Positions 51,195-59,405 of a DNA stretch of 64,000 nt are shown here, in pieces (the stretch's first letter is position 1; each line of letters begins with the position of its first letter). The stretch is taken from contig NZ_CP060393.1 of assembly GCF_014274685.1 (NCBI RefSeq), forward strand, positions 1,547,501 to 1,611,500, in the 5' to 3' direction. The position numbers were made by a program, and so were the translations under genes. The notes below the pieces were generated by a model, which had not been told where the DNA came from, did no database searches, and saw nothing but the letters and a program-made list of their open reading frames with translations. This stretch comes from Edaphobacter sp. 4G125. Its GTDB lineage: Bacteria; Acidobacteriota; Terriglobia; Terriglobales; Acidobacteriaceae.

Positions 51195-51422
51195 ATGGCG
51201 AGAACGTTTAAAGTTGGCGATCACGTAGGTTGGAATTCTGAGGCGGGACAAGTGTCAGGAACGATTATTGCTATACACACCGGCGATTTTATCTACAAAG
51301 GGTATGTACATCATGCGTCAGAAAGCGATCCCCAGTATGAGATCAAAAGCGATAAGACGGATCATATTGCTGCTCATAAGGGGAGTGCTCTAAAACTTCT
51401 GCATGGAGATGGTGAAGTGTGA
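51195..51422 (+). CDS. DUF2945 (Tudor-like hypervirulence-associated) protein
   Basis: A 75-residue protein matching DUF2945, seen from FKVGDHVGWNSEAGQVSGTI near the start, then DPQYEIKSDKTDHIAAHKGSALKLL. The fold is a small SH3/Tudor-like barrel as I recall; the function is unknown. A GTGGAGGAGG site precedes ATG 51195. It lies divergent from the DyP-encapsulin operon with 209 bp between them, so its promoter may be shared with, or next to, the DyP promoter. No enzymatic residues are evident. Confidence 0.88.
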   Translation: MARTFKVGDHVGWNSEAGQVSGTIIAIHTGDFIYKGYVHHASESDPQYEIKSDKTDHIAAHKGSALKLLHGDGEV

Positions 51423-51483
51423 ACAACGTCGCGCCTACATTGACAGGAACTATCTTCATCGCAAGAGAGCAGAAATGCAGTCT

Positions 51484-53274
51484 TCAATGATGATGGCGTC
51501 GCTGGCCGGTCTTTGCGGGTTTGCTAGTATGAACCGAATTGTCCTGCCACGTCTGCGTGCCCTTCCAAGGGCGTGTTGCCGTGAGGTCGATGTGAAAGAG
51601 CCCTGTTGTAGGACTCTTCGTGGGAAGTGCTTCCAGCAGACCTTTCCCCAAGGGTGGAAACGCCTGGGCCAAAGTTGTGAGGCGCTCAAGGGTGGCGTTT
51701 CCGGCCAAATGTAGCGTATAGCCAACGGAGTCCAGATGCCCAGAGAGAAGGACAGGATCGTGTCCTCCAAGCTGCAAGGGGACAGGATCTAATGTGAATC
51801 CCTGCTTCGGGCCAGTTGCAGAAACTGCATTTCGAGAATGGGGCAAGGGTAAATGAGCCAATGACTCTAGATGGACATCTCCTGAGAGGAGTGGAGTTTT
51901 TGCTTCTCCAGTGGTGACGGCTGCATTATCCAAAGTGAGTTGGCCTTGCCATTGATTTGCAGATGAGGCGGGTTGGTCTTGGGAGACAGAGCCAGTTGCC
52001 CCATAGGTCAGCGTTCCGGTGAGCATTCCGCCAATGGCAAGGTTCTGCGGAATCGTGGAATTGGTGGCCCTCAACCATGTGAGAAGCGTAGAGCCAGGAA
52101 TCTTCGGAGCCGTGATCTGTATTGATGCTTCACGGGGGAGATGGACATTAGGGATATTTCCCGTGAGGACGATGGACGATATTTGCGAAGAACTGGCAGG
52201 AGGCCAGCTGCAACGGAGATCCTCAAAAGCATGAAATATCCCCGTAGCCGTGGCAAAGCACTCCGCTTCCGTGGTGAGAGGTTTCTCAGGGATGAAATCG
52301 GCAGGGCGAGCATCAATAAGTCGGAGCCGTGTGGAGATCGCGCTCTCGCCAAAGGTCCCTCGAATATGAGTTGTGAGGTTCATCTGACCGCGCCAGCCAG
52401 CATCGTGGCCGAAGAGAACGCGAGTAGCCTCGCCCAACTGAGCGTTTCTCCATTGGCCTTCAAGGTTCAAGGGAATCTGGCTAAGAGAAGGGGCGGCTCC
52501 CAGAGTTGTTTCAAGCTCGATGATCCCGGTATCGGACACATTGGAGTCCGTTCGTGTTGGTCGTGCCCGAAGACGAAGATGCCATTGATGAGGATCGGGA
52601 AGCCAAAGAGCAAACTCTGCTTCGACGAGTGAGAAAGGAAGTTTTTCTTGCTCCTGCTTGATATTCAGGCGAGCTCCCGTAGCTTCGATATAGGGGAAGC
52701 GGGGAGCGGGGCCAGCTCGGCGCTGAGCGGTCGGAGCCGTCTCGATCTGCGAAGCATGAAGCATGATGCCTTCGATGTTCCACTGACCGTTGGCAGCATG
52801 GACAAGATTGACGCTCGGATCGGTGAAGCTGATCGTGGAGAACTCTACGCGGCGGCGCCATAGAGAAGACAGACGAAGCGTCGCGCGAACAGAGTTTGCC
52901 CGGATGATCGGCTCATACCCAAAAGCAGGGTCTTCACCTACGACAAAGTTATCGATCGTAAAACCTGGAAGCGGAAGAACGGTAAGCGAGATCCGATCGA
53001 AGTGGACTGGACGGCCGATACTGTTTGAAATACTTGTGGCGATCCGTCGCTGATACCGGCTCACATTGACCAGCGGAGGAAGAAAGAAAAGCAGCACAAG
53101 GGTAGCAATTCCCCCATAGAGAAAACGAAAACGCCGAAGGTGCCCACGACGGGTGGGAGACGTTTTTGGCGCGTTCGAAGGTGCACCAGCAGGTAGATCC
53201 ACCATTTCATTCTGCTGGACTGATATCCCGCGATCGGATGGATAAGTCTGTTCCATGGGGATGTTGGATCGCAC
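51484..53274 (-). CDS. AsmA-like envelope protein
   Basis: A 596-residue protein with an N-terminal signal-anchor helix (FLYGGIATLVLLFFLPPLVNV, about 50-70). The AsmA signature follows directly: SIGRPVHFDRISLTVLPLPGFTIDNFVVGEDPAF and FSTISFTDPSVNLVHAANGQWNIEGI. The rest is a long stretch of short beta strands with low conservation, as in the AsmA/YhdP/TamB-like group that moves phospholipids between membranes. The C terminus ends with HHH. GTG 53274 is directly preceded by AAGAGG without spacer, so ATG 53256 may be the true start. It follows the lepB gene on the same strand. Confidence 0.85.
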   Translation of the reverse strand: MRSNIPMEQTYPSDRGISVQQNEMVDLPAGAPSNAPKTSPTRRGHLRRFRFLYGGIATLVLLFFLPPLVNVSRYQRRIATSISNSIGRPVHFDRISLTVLPLPGFTIDNFVVGEDPAFGYEPIIRANSVRATLRLSSLWRRRVEFSTISFTDPSVNLVHAANGQWNIEGIMLHASQIETAPTAQRRAGPAPRFPYIEATGARLNIKQEQEKLPFSLVEAEFALWLPDPHQWHLRLRARPTRTDSNVSDTGIIELETTLGAAPSLSQIPLNLEGQWRNAQLGEATRVLFGHDAGWRGQMNLTTHIRGTFGESAISTRLRLIDARPADFIPEKPLTTEAECFATATGIFHAFEDLRCSWPPASSSQISSIVLTGNIPNVHLPREASIQITAPKIPGSTLLTWLRATNSTIPQNLAIGGMLTGTLTYGATGSVSQDQPASSANQWQGQLTLDNAAVTTGEAKTPLLSGDVHLESLAHLPLPHSRNAVSATGPKQGFTLDPVPLQLGGHDPVLLSGHLDSVGYTLHLAGNATLERLTTLAQAFPPLGKGLLEALPTKSPTTGLFHIDLTATRPWKGTQTWQDNSVHTSKPAKTGQRRHHH

Positions 53275-53277
53275 CTC

Positions 53278-54075
53278 TTATCGAATTACGTGGAAAGTGC
53301 GTTTCCATCGCGTCTGATCGAAGATGTGGATAAGGATGTGGCCCATGAAGGAGAGTCGTTCTCCGATGCTTTGTTTGTCAATTTGATCTGCAGGCGTTTC
53401 AAAGGACCAATAGACAAACATCGGTCGACCTACGATGTTTTCACGAGGAACAAATCCCCAGTAGCGGCCATCGAGCGAATCAGGACGATTGTCTCCCATG
53501 GCGAAGATCTTGCCTGGAGGAACCACCAAGTCACCGTTCTGGATATGTGTTGGGAGCTCATACTGCCAGCTTGCCGTGACCTGATACATGGGATCAGGAG
53601 GGATGCTGGGGAAGTCGTCGCGATAGGCATTGAAATCGTGCTGGGGATTGCCATCGGATACTGGCATGGCAGCATAGGGCTCGTTCTGGGCCACTCCGTT
53701 GAGGTAGACAACTCCGTTTCGCAGATGAATATGGTCGCCGGGAATACCGATTGCACGCTTCACGAGAAAAAGATCGGGTTCACCTGGCTTTAGAAAGACG
53801 ATGATGTCGCCGCGCTTAACATCGCGATAATAGGTAAAAGGAGCCCATTTGGCCGGAGGAGCCAGCGAGATTCGGTCGACCAGGACGTGATCGCCAATAA
53901 GCAGCGTCTTGACCATGGAAGCGGACGGAATCTCAAAGTTCTGAAAGACAAAGGTCATGACGAAGAGACCGACAGCCAGCACACTGGCAATGGAGGCCAA
54001 AGATTCGAGAGCCGTTTCTTTCTGCTCCTCCACCTGGGCTGAAGTTTCTTCTTTCTCAACAGATTCCATCGTCAT
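53278..54075 (-). CDS. lepB: Signal peptidase I, first paralogue
   Basis: A 265-residue membrane protease that removes signal peptides. The catalytic Ser is S53 in EIPSASMVKTLL and the general base is Lys K106 in LVKRAIGIPGDH. The later MGDNRPDSLDGRYWGFVPRENIVGRP block is complete. One N-terminal helix (about 26-45) anchors it. The Gly-Asp-Asn-Arg blocks are shared with the paralogue at 54186-55031, but this copy has Ala next to Ser instead of Gly. It lies 3 nt after the second lepB-type stretch of intergenic sequence and directly before the AsmA gene. Confidence 0.93.
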   Translation of the reverse strand: MTMESVEKEETSAQVEEQKETALESLASIASVLAVGLFVMTFVFQNFEIPSASMVKTLLIGDHVLVDRISLAPPAKWAPFTYYRDVKRGDIIVFLKPGEPDLFLVKRAIGIPGDHIHLRNGVVYLNGVAQNEPYAAMPVSDGNPQHDFNAYRDDFPSIPPDPMYQVTASWQYELPTHIQNGDLVVPPGKIFAMGDNRPDSLDGRYWGFVPRENIVGRPMFVYWSFETPADQIDKQSIGERLSFMGHILIHIFDQTRWKRTFHVIR

Positions 54076-54185
54076 CGACTCGTTTTTCTCCGGAAGACCT
54101 TCTCTTTAGTGTATCTCTCACGAGAGTTCTCCGGTTCTCTGAAATCAAAGGAAAGAAATTCGATGTTTTGAGGGGAATAAGTAAT

Positions 54186-55031
54186 CTAACGAATGATGCG
54201 GAAGACCCTGTTCCAACGGGCAAACTGGAAGGAGCCAGATGATGACGCGGTGCTGCCAAGAGAGAGTCCCGCAGCATGCGGTGCAGCATAAGTCGAGTTT
54301 TCTTCCTGACGTAAAGAGAAGTAAATCATCAGGGGACGGCCCACAATATTTTCGCGAGGAACGAAGCCCCAATACCGGCTGTCGTCGCTGTTATTCCTGT
54401 TGTCTCCCAGAACAAAATAGTTTCCGGCAGGAATGATGAGTTCTCCATCATCGATCAGCTTGCGCATGCGGACCCACCAGCGGGAATCAATCTCAGGATC
54501 GGCGCTTTGAAGCCGGGGGAAATTATCGCGAAAGTTGTCGTAGCCAGCAGGATGATAGACCGCGTAGGGCTCATTCAATGGAAGCCCGTTGATAAAGACG
54601 TGGCCACCGCGAAGGCGAATATGATCTCCGGGAATCCCCACGATGCGTTTGACGAGGTGGGTGGCCGGATCCAGGGGGTAATGAAATACGACCACATCTC
54701 CCCGGTGAATTCCCGGAGAGGGAAGCAGAAGAGAGCCAGTCGAATCGGCTGCGACCTGTTTGTCGACCAGGAGAAAATCACCCACCATCAGGGTTGGTTC
54801 CATGGAGCCTGATGGAATCCGGAAGGGTTGCACAGTAAACGCAACAATGAAAACCGCGATGACGATGATCGTAAGCAGAGACTGAATGGCAGGAAGGAGC
54901 CCAGGTTTGCTGGAGTAGGAACTATGACCGACTGGCGGCGGTTGCGTGGGGGGCGTCCCAGCAGGGACGAACCCAGAGGCGGACTGTCCGCCTTCGCGTA
55001 ATGGGCCGGGGGAGAGTGTGGGCGGGCTCAT
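54186..55031 (-). CDS. lepB: Signal peptidase I, second paralogue
   Basis: A 281-residue signal peptidase I. Its N terminus is Pro/Ser/Gly-rich (about 1-45), followed by one anchor helix (SLLTIIVIAVFIVAFTV). The catalytic Ser is S76 in RIPSGSMEPTLMVGD and Lys K128 in LVKRIVGIPGDH. LGDNRNNSDDSRYWGFVPRENIVGRPL completes the active-site box. The start ATG abuts the rnc stop (TAAATG), so it is translated after rnc. With lepB at 53278 it forms a tandem pair, not a fusion or a pseudogene. Signal peptidase next to RNase III is a common bacterial order. Confidence 0.94.
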   Translation of the reverse strand: MSPPTLSPGPLREGGQSASGFVPAGTPPTQPPPVGHSSYSSKPGLLPAIQSLLTIIVIAVFIVAFTVQPFRIPSGSMEPTLMVGDFLLVDKQVAADSTGSLLLPSPGIHRGDVVVFHYPLDPATHLVKRIVGIPGDHIRLRGGHVFINGLPLNEPYAVYHPAGYDNFRDNFPRLQSADPEIDSRWWVRMRKLIDDGELIIPAGNYFVLGDNRNNSDDSRYWGFVPRENIVGRPLMIYFSLRQEENSTYAAPHAAGLSLGSTASSSGSFQFARWNRVFRIIR

Positions 55032-55880
55032 TTAAATACTCTGATGCGCAGATGTCGTTCCGGGAGAGTGCTTGGAGGTGCTCTCATCTATCTGCGAAGG
55101 ATCTTGTTCAGCTAACAGCCGCTCGAAGGCGATGCGTGCAGCCTGCTGCTGGGCCTGTTTTTTTGTGGTCCCTTCGGATTCGGCCAAAGCCCTGGATCCT
55201 CCACTTCCATCCGAGATGCGAACCTCGATGCGGAAAAGTTTCTGGTGATCGGGGCCACTCTGGGCAGTTAGGACATATTGGGGTTGACCATAGCCCGAGG
55301 CCTGAAGGTGTTCCTGGAGAGCAGACTTGTGATCCCCGATGGCTCCGCTGAAGGTGTCTCCTGCGTTGAGGGCTCCTTGCAGGGTCGGGAGAGAGGGCTC
55401 GATGATGTGACGCTCAATGAATGAGCGGGCGACTTCCAGACCTCCGTCAAGATACAGAGCCGCGATGACGGCCTCCAGTGCATTCGCCAGCAGGGCAGGC
55501 TTTTGTCTGCCTCCACTCTGTTCTTCTCCGCGCCCCAGGCGAAGCATCGCTCCAAGCCCAATGCGTTGCGCGACAGAGCCAAGGTGGCGACGGCTGACAA
55601 GAGAGGCCCGCAGCCGGGTCAACTCACCTTCCCGCGACCGGGGAAAGCGTCGATATAGGCTCTCTGCGACCGCAAGTCCCAGAACCGCATCCCCCACGAA
55701 CTCGAGTTGTTCGTTGTCGGCGGAGGGATCGAGAAGAGTCTCCGGATTCGTCTCGTAGGCGAGCGAACGGTGGGTTAGGGCCAGAGTCAGCAATTCAGGC
55801 CGCTTAAAACGGTGTTCCCACAGAGGAGTGAGCGGCAGATTTGACGGTGCTTTTGTGGGCTTTCTGCGGCGCGTCGACAT
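55032..55880 (-). CDS. rnc: Ribonuclease III
   Basis: A 282-residue double-stranded-RNA endonuclease that processes rRNA precursors. The catalytic signature NEQLEFVGDAVLGLAVAE lies near 55-72, with Glu and Asp at the usual positions, and a downstream ALEAVIAALYLDGG segment holds the remaining acidic residues. A double-stranded RNA-binding domain follows (KSALQEHLQASGYGQPQYVLTAQSGPDH, AESEGTTKKQAQQQAARIAFERLL). Basic N- and Ser/Thr-rich C-terminal tails are extra. ATG 55880 follows GAGAGGAAGC. The lepB gene starts immediately after the stop. Confidence 0.95.
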   Translation of the reverse strand: MSTRRRKPTKAPSNLPLTPLWEHRFKRPELLTLALTHRSLAYETNPETLLDPSADNEQLEFVGDAVLGLAVAESLYRRFPRSREGELTRLRASLVSRRHLGSVAQRIGLGAMLRLGRGEEQSGGRQKPALLANALEAVIAALYLDGGLEVARSFIERHIIEPSLPTLQGALNAGDTFSGAIGDHKSALQEHLQASGYGQPQYVLTAQSGPDHQKLFRIEVRISDGSGGSRALAESEGTTKKQAQQQAARIAFERLLAEQDPSQIDESTSKHSPGTTSAHQSI

Positions 55881-55941
55881 GCTTCCTCTCCCCAAATAGC
55901 TTACTCAATGGGTTGGACGCTCCAAAGAGGCAAGTTGCTCA

Positions 55942-57756
55942 TCATTGGGGCGAAGATGGTGGTCGATAGGCGTCCTTCTCTGCTTTGCCACTCGGGTCTA
56001 AAGGCTCGTTATCATTATCGTTATCGTTTGCGCGTCGTGGAAGAAGGAAAGGCTCTTTAAGACCTTTCTCCGCGGCGGCTTTCGTATCCGGTTGGGAGTC
56101 GCGAACGGCAAGAGCCGCTTTATATTCAGCGATTGCTTTGGTTCGTTCGGGATTTTCCGCGTCCGGTCGCTCCGGATCGCGGGCGATATCGTAAAGCCGG
56201 CCAAGATAGATATGTGCCCAGGCCAGTGTCCGGGGATCTTTGGCTAAGGTCAGGGTCTTGTTGAGATGGGTCATCGCCGAATCCGGATCTCCTTGAATCA
56301 ACTCCACCCTTCCAGCCAGATAGTTTGCCTGAGGGTCATTCGGATTCGCCTTGAGGGCTTCCTCGGCCATCATGCCTGCGCCTGCGGTGTCGCCCTTCAT
56401 CAGCTTCATCTCGGCCAGGTCGAGCCCCTTGAGCTGGCGCGGAGCGCGTTTGACGAAATCATGCGAGCCTTCCGGCAGAAAGACGACTTGTTCTGCCGCA
56501 TGGCGTTGACGATCGACATCCATGCCGTAGACCATCTCGGCGATGTCTTCCTTCAGGCTTCCGCCATCTTTTTGCATCTGCCCAAGCTTATCGTAGAAAT
56601 AGCCTGCCAGAACCCATCCCTGGCGTACATCCAGATCGACCTGCTTGCGTCGAGCGGATTCTGCCTGTCGCTCCCATGCGGCTAATTCGGCTTCGTAGTT
56701 TGTCAGATCTGCACGCTGTTTAATCTGGCCGGGGCGTTTCGGCTTTGGAGCGTCCGCTTCCATCGTCTGGGCCTCCACGGCTTTGATCAAGCATTCGGTA
56801 ATAAAGGCCGAGATATCGGACTTGTAGATGAAATCCAGTGGAGCATCGTGCACAGCCTTGAGCAGGGGAAGTAGTCGATCCATTGCGCTCGCCCGGGCAT
56901 AAACCAGCGGCTCAATCTCGTAGTGCAGATAGGTATGGCGGATCTGGTCCATGTGGACCTGTCCGAGGGGATTTCCCGCTGGTGACGAGACGACGATATA
57001 GTCGCTGCCGTAAATGCGCGCATTCGTCATCGAGGGTGACAGCATGGGTTCCAGTAGAACCAGAAAGCGGCGTCCATCGTAACTCGAAACCGGCAACCGT
57101 AAATAGATATTTGTGTCGAGAATCGCTTTGGTGAGCGGGTCGTGGACCAGGTTGACGAGCTGTTCGTAGTCGGAACGATGGGTGACCCAGATCGCGTGGA
57201 GATTCATATCCTCCGCGAAAGTCCGCAGAAGCGGGAGAATGTTTACCACCTGCGTCGCATCCGGCGGAAGCTCTGTTTCCTCAACGGAAGGGGTCAACTG
57301 TGGCAGGGGATTGAGATATAGCGAAAGCGAGATGTACTGCGCCAGGTTCAGGGCGGGGTCCGAGAGAGAATGATCCCGGATATAGGTGCAGAGGGCATCG
57401 CGGTGGTCGCGTGCCGCGGGAGTACCGGTAGCGAGCGCATGGTTAATCTCCTCCCGAATCTGTTTGCGAATAGGAGCCGAGTTTTCCAGGTCGGAGTCGT
57501 ATCCACAGGCATTGAGCGCAACCGCAAGATCGAAAAGCGGCTCGCTTGTCTCCAGCGTAATTGCAGCTCCACCGGCCTCGGGCTGAGTGACCCTGGGGCG
57601 GGCAGGGAGCCGTTGCCGGTCATTTTCCAATGTGGAGGAATTCGAAGAAGACGAGGAAGAAGGGGACTGAGAACTGGAAGATTGGGCGCCTGCACCTGGG
57701 GTAAGAGCCAGGGCTGCCAAAAGAAAAAATCCTGCGGTTTTGTATGGAAAAGACAC
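55942..57756 (-). CDS. Exported TPR-containing protein
   Basis: A protein of about 604 residues. It starts with a signal peptide (KTAGFFLLAALALTPGAGAQ) followed by a Ser-rich linker (SSSSQSPSSSSSSNSS). The body has no recognised enzymatic family. Near the C terminus there are tetratricopeptide-type helices, EMKLMKGDTAGAGMMAEEALKANPNDPQANYLAGRVELIQGDPDSAMTHL and a further repeat, suggesting a protein-interaction scaffold. The last residues are Glu/Asp-rich. GTG 57756 is chosen as start because the preceding frame is low-complexity and upstream of the hydrophobic segment; a purine-rich AAGAG lies about 13 nt before it. It follows rnc on the same strand. Confidence 0.72.
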   Translation of the reverse strand: MSFPYKTAGFFLLAALALTPGAGAQSSSSQSPSSSSSSNSSTLENDRQRLPARPRVTQPEAGGAAITLETSEPLFDLAVALNACGYDSDLENSAPIRKQIREEINHALATGTPAARDHRDALCTYIRDHSLSDPALNLAQYISLSLYLNPLPQLTPSVEETELPPDATQVVNILPLLRTFAEDMNLHAIWVTHRSDYEQLVNLVHDPLTKAILDTNIYLRLPVSSYDGRRFLVLLEPMLSPSMTNARIYGSDYIVVSSPAGNPLGQVHMDQIRHTYLHYEIEPLVYARASAMDRLLPLLKAVHDAPLDFIYKSDISAFITECLIKAVEAQTMEADAPKPKRPGQIKQRADLTNYEAELAAWERQAESARRKQVDLDVRQGWVLAGYFYDKLGQMQKDGGSLKEDIAEMVYGMDVDRQRHAAEQVVFLPEGSHDFVKRAPRQLKGLDLAEMKLMKGDTAGAGMMAEEALKANPNDPQANYLAGRVELIQGDPDSAMTHLNKTLTLAKDPRTLAWAHIYLGRLYDIARDPERPDAENPERTKAIAEYKAALAVRDSQPDTKAAAEKGLKEPFLLPRRANDNDNDNEPLDPSGKAEKDAYRPPSSPQ

Positions 57757-58014
57757 GTGATTATTCAACTCTTTCAGGGAGTGTAGGGGAGAGAAAAGGG
57801 GAAACGCAAGGATGAGAGGCACGGTCCCCTTTCCGTTGATCCCAAGAGAGATGGGACCTGGCGTACTAAACAACCGAAGGAAACGATGCCACTTCTCCTC
57901 AATCTACAGAATCCCTATCGATTCTAGATGCAAGCAATTGGAACAGACTGTCGCGCCATATATTCCGTGCTTCTCTCGGATGGAGAACCGGTCCCCCAAG
58001 GAGCTTTTGGAGAG

Positions 58015-58233
58015 GGCCCCCTCCCCCTGTTTTCGCGCAAAGTATTCGAATCATTGCAATTAAGGTTAGACCAGTATCCCCAGAGTGCAAGAAAAGCCCC
58101 GGGCCTGAAGCCCTGGGGCTTTCTATATTTATTTTAGAAGAGGGGAAGGGGTAGATTTGCAAAACGAGGGAAACCGGTTTCTGACTTGTTTTGTTGTAGA
58201 TACGGGCGGTATGCGGGTTTGTGGGGCTTGACA
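58015..58233 (+). repeat. Composite intergenic element, copy C
   Basis: Begins GGGCCCCCTCCCCCTG with a C-rich run (58017-58028), then TTTTCGC and the invariant GCAAAGTATTC (58037-58047). AATTAAGGTTAGAC follows with the same base spacing as in copies A and B. A hairpin terminator is next at 58093-58122, and a TGACTTGTTTTGTTG stretch leads to GGGGCTTGACAGG (CTTGACA at 58227-58233). Confidence 0.75.
58093..58122. terminator. Hairpin terminator inside composite element copy C
   Basis: Arms AAAGCCCC (58093-58100) and GGGGCTTT (58115-58122), with additional pairing of the inner GGG and CCC, then TCTATATTTATTTT. It is close in sequence to the terminator in copy B (AAAGCCCCGG...CCGGGGCTTT). Confidence 0.75.
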
Positions 58234-58311
58234 GGCGTTGTTCCGGATTTTGAGGTTCGCAAAATACGGGGATTCCATCGACACCTGTGCTTCAAATAGT
58301 GAACCGATTCC

Positions 58312-58333
58312 CCCTTCGACTTCGCTCAGGGCA
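58312..58333. repeat. Intergenic repeat, CTTCGACTTCGCTCAGG family, copy 11 (short)
   Basis: Reads CCCCCTTCGACTTCGCTCAG then GG, without the usual ATGACA end. It lies about 15 nt before the end of the ccmD reading frame. Confidence 0.5.
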
Positions 58334-58348
58334 ATCTGTCGAGACAGC

Positions 58349-58486
58349 CTAAATGGAATCAGTTTTCTTCCAATTGCGGACAAGCCAGCCGAGATATCCC
58401 AGTTGGGTCACAATGACCCCGACATAGACAAAGACCAAGTGGCGATGAACCATCGTGGAGAAGTTGAAGAAGGTCTGCCAGGTCAT
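58349..58486 (-). CDS. ccmD: CcmD-like small heme-exporter protein, 45 aa
   Basis: A 45-residue frame, too short to be found by usual length cut-offs. It starts ATG at 58486, two bases after the ccmC stop. The sequence is MTWQTFFNFSTMVHRHLVFV then a hydrophobic run (YVGVIVTQLGYLGWLVRN) and a basic end WKKTD, giving one membrane helix with a charged C terminus, the size and shape of CcmD. CcmD helps CcmC and CcmE pass heme. Position as the last gene of the ccm operon fits. I infer the identity from size, topology and location because small CcmD proteins have little sequence conservation. Confidence 0.72.
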   Translation of the reverse strand: MTWQTFFNFSTMVHRHLVFVYVGVIVTQLGYLGWLVRNWKKTDSI

Positions 58487-58488
58487 TG

Positions 58489-59232
58489 TCAGCGCGCTCC
58501 GTTGCTGGGAGTTTCGAGAGAGGCTTCAAGAGCCATGAGAGCTGCCTCTTGCTCGGCGAGCTGGCGGCGGCGTTCGATGGCGAAGCGGAAGCCCAGAAGG
58601 AAGATTCCCCACATGGCCCACCCTGCAAGATTCCAGAGAACGGCGGGAACAAATTGGGGGGCGATGCCGCCTCCATTGGGGCCAAAGACAGGAGCGGGAT
58701 GCTGGGTGCGCCACCACTCGATCGACATGAAGTCAATGGGGACGTCAATGGCGGCAAAGATAGAGAGAATGGCAGCCAACGTCGGCGTCTGCCCAGAGGG
58801 AGAGAGACGACGCAGAAGCATATAGCTGACATAAAGCAGCCAGAGGATCAGCTCAGAGGTGAGCCGGGCGTCCCATGTCCACCAGATTCCCCAGGCGGGC
58901 TTTCCCCAGAGCATTCCCGTGGCAAGCGTGATCCCGACATAGAGGATCGTAATCTCCGCTGCAGCGACGGCAAGAGCGTCTGCAGTCAGTGCTTTTAGCG
59001 GGTCACGTCGTCGCCAATAGAGAAAGGCAATGGAAGCAGCAAAGTTGATGTAAGGAAAGACGAGGCCGAGGATGGCGTGCGCGAAATGGTAATAGAAGAT
59101 GCGATGGAGGTCTCCCATCGTCTCCTCAGGCGGAGCGATAAAGATAGCTTGCCGGAAACCAAGGACGAGCACCACAACTGTGGCGGCGAGCCAGAGCCAG
59201 GCAACATTACGAAGAGTGGAGGGACGAACCAC
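58489..59232 (-). CDS. ccmC: Heme exporter/heme-handling protein CcmC
   Basis: A 247-residue membrane protein that passes heme to CcmE in cytochrome c maturation System I. The tryptophan-rich WWTWDARLTSELILWLLY motif (about 118-135) binds heme, and flanking histidines are in HRIFYYHFAHAILG near 43-56 and in the SIEWWRTQHPAPVFG region near 172-186. Six helices are visible. The start is ATG at 59232. It lies between ccmB, beyond a repeat-bearing gap of about 280 bp, and the ccmD-like gene. Confidence 0.95.
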   Translation of the reverse strand: MVRPSTLRNVAWLWLAATVVVLVLGFRQAIFIAPPEETMGDLHRIFYYHFAHAILGLVFPYINFAASIAFLYWRRRDPLKALTADALAVAAAEITILYVGITLATGMLWGKPAWGIWWTWDARLTSELILWLLYVSYMLLRRLSPSGQTPTLAAILSIFAAIDVPIDFMSIEWWRTQHPAPVFGPNGGGIAPQFVPAVLWNLAGWAMWGIFLLGFRFAIERRRQLAEQEAALMALEASLETPSNGAR

Positions 59233-59358
59233 GAAGTTATTTTATCGCGGATTGTTCCGTCTGGCCCGGATTTGCACGAGGGAAGGAAACTACAGAGATT
59301 TCTCTGAGGAGTGGAACGACGAAGAATGATGGTGGGAGGGGGAAAGAAGGTGGTAGAG

Positions 59359-59402
59359 AAGCAGATCCCTCCACTTCGCTACGCTTCGGTCGGGATGACA
59401 CT
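59359..59402. repeat. Intergenic repeat, CTTCG...GGGATGACA family, copy 12
   Basis: Reads GAAGCAGATCCCTCCACTTC, GCTACGCTTCGGTCGGGATG then ACAC. It ends just before the heptanucleotide tandem repeat in the ccmB-ccmC gap. Confidence 0.65.
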
Positions 59403-59405
59403 TTT

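Larger units (their letters stand above)
57757..58348. other. Gene-free region between the TPR gene and the ccm operon
   Basis: About 590 bp without a convincing gene. It contains composite element copy C with its hairpin terminator, a GGCTTGACAGG end, a CTTCG-type repeat near 58312, and otherwise AT-richer unassigned sequence. The minus-strand promoter of the TPR gene should lie near its left end. Confidence 0.65.
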
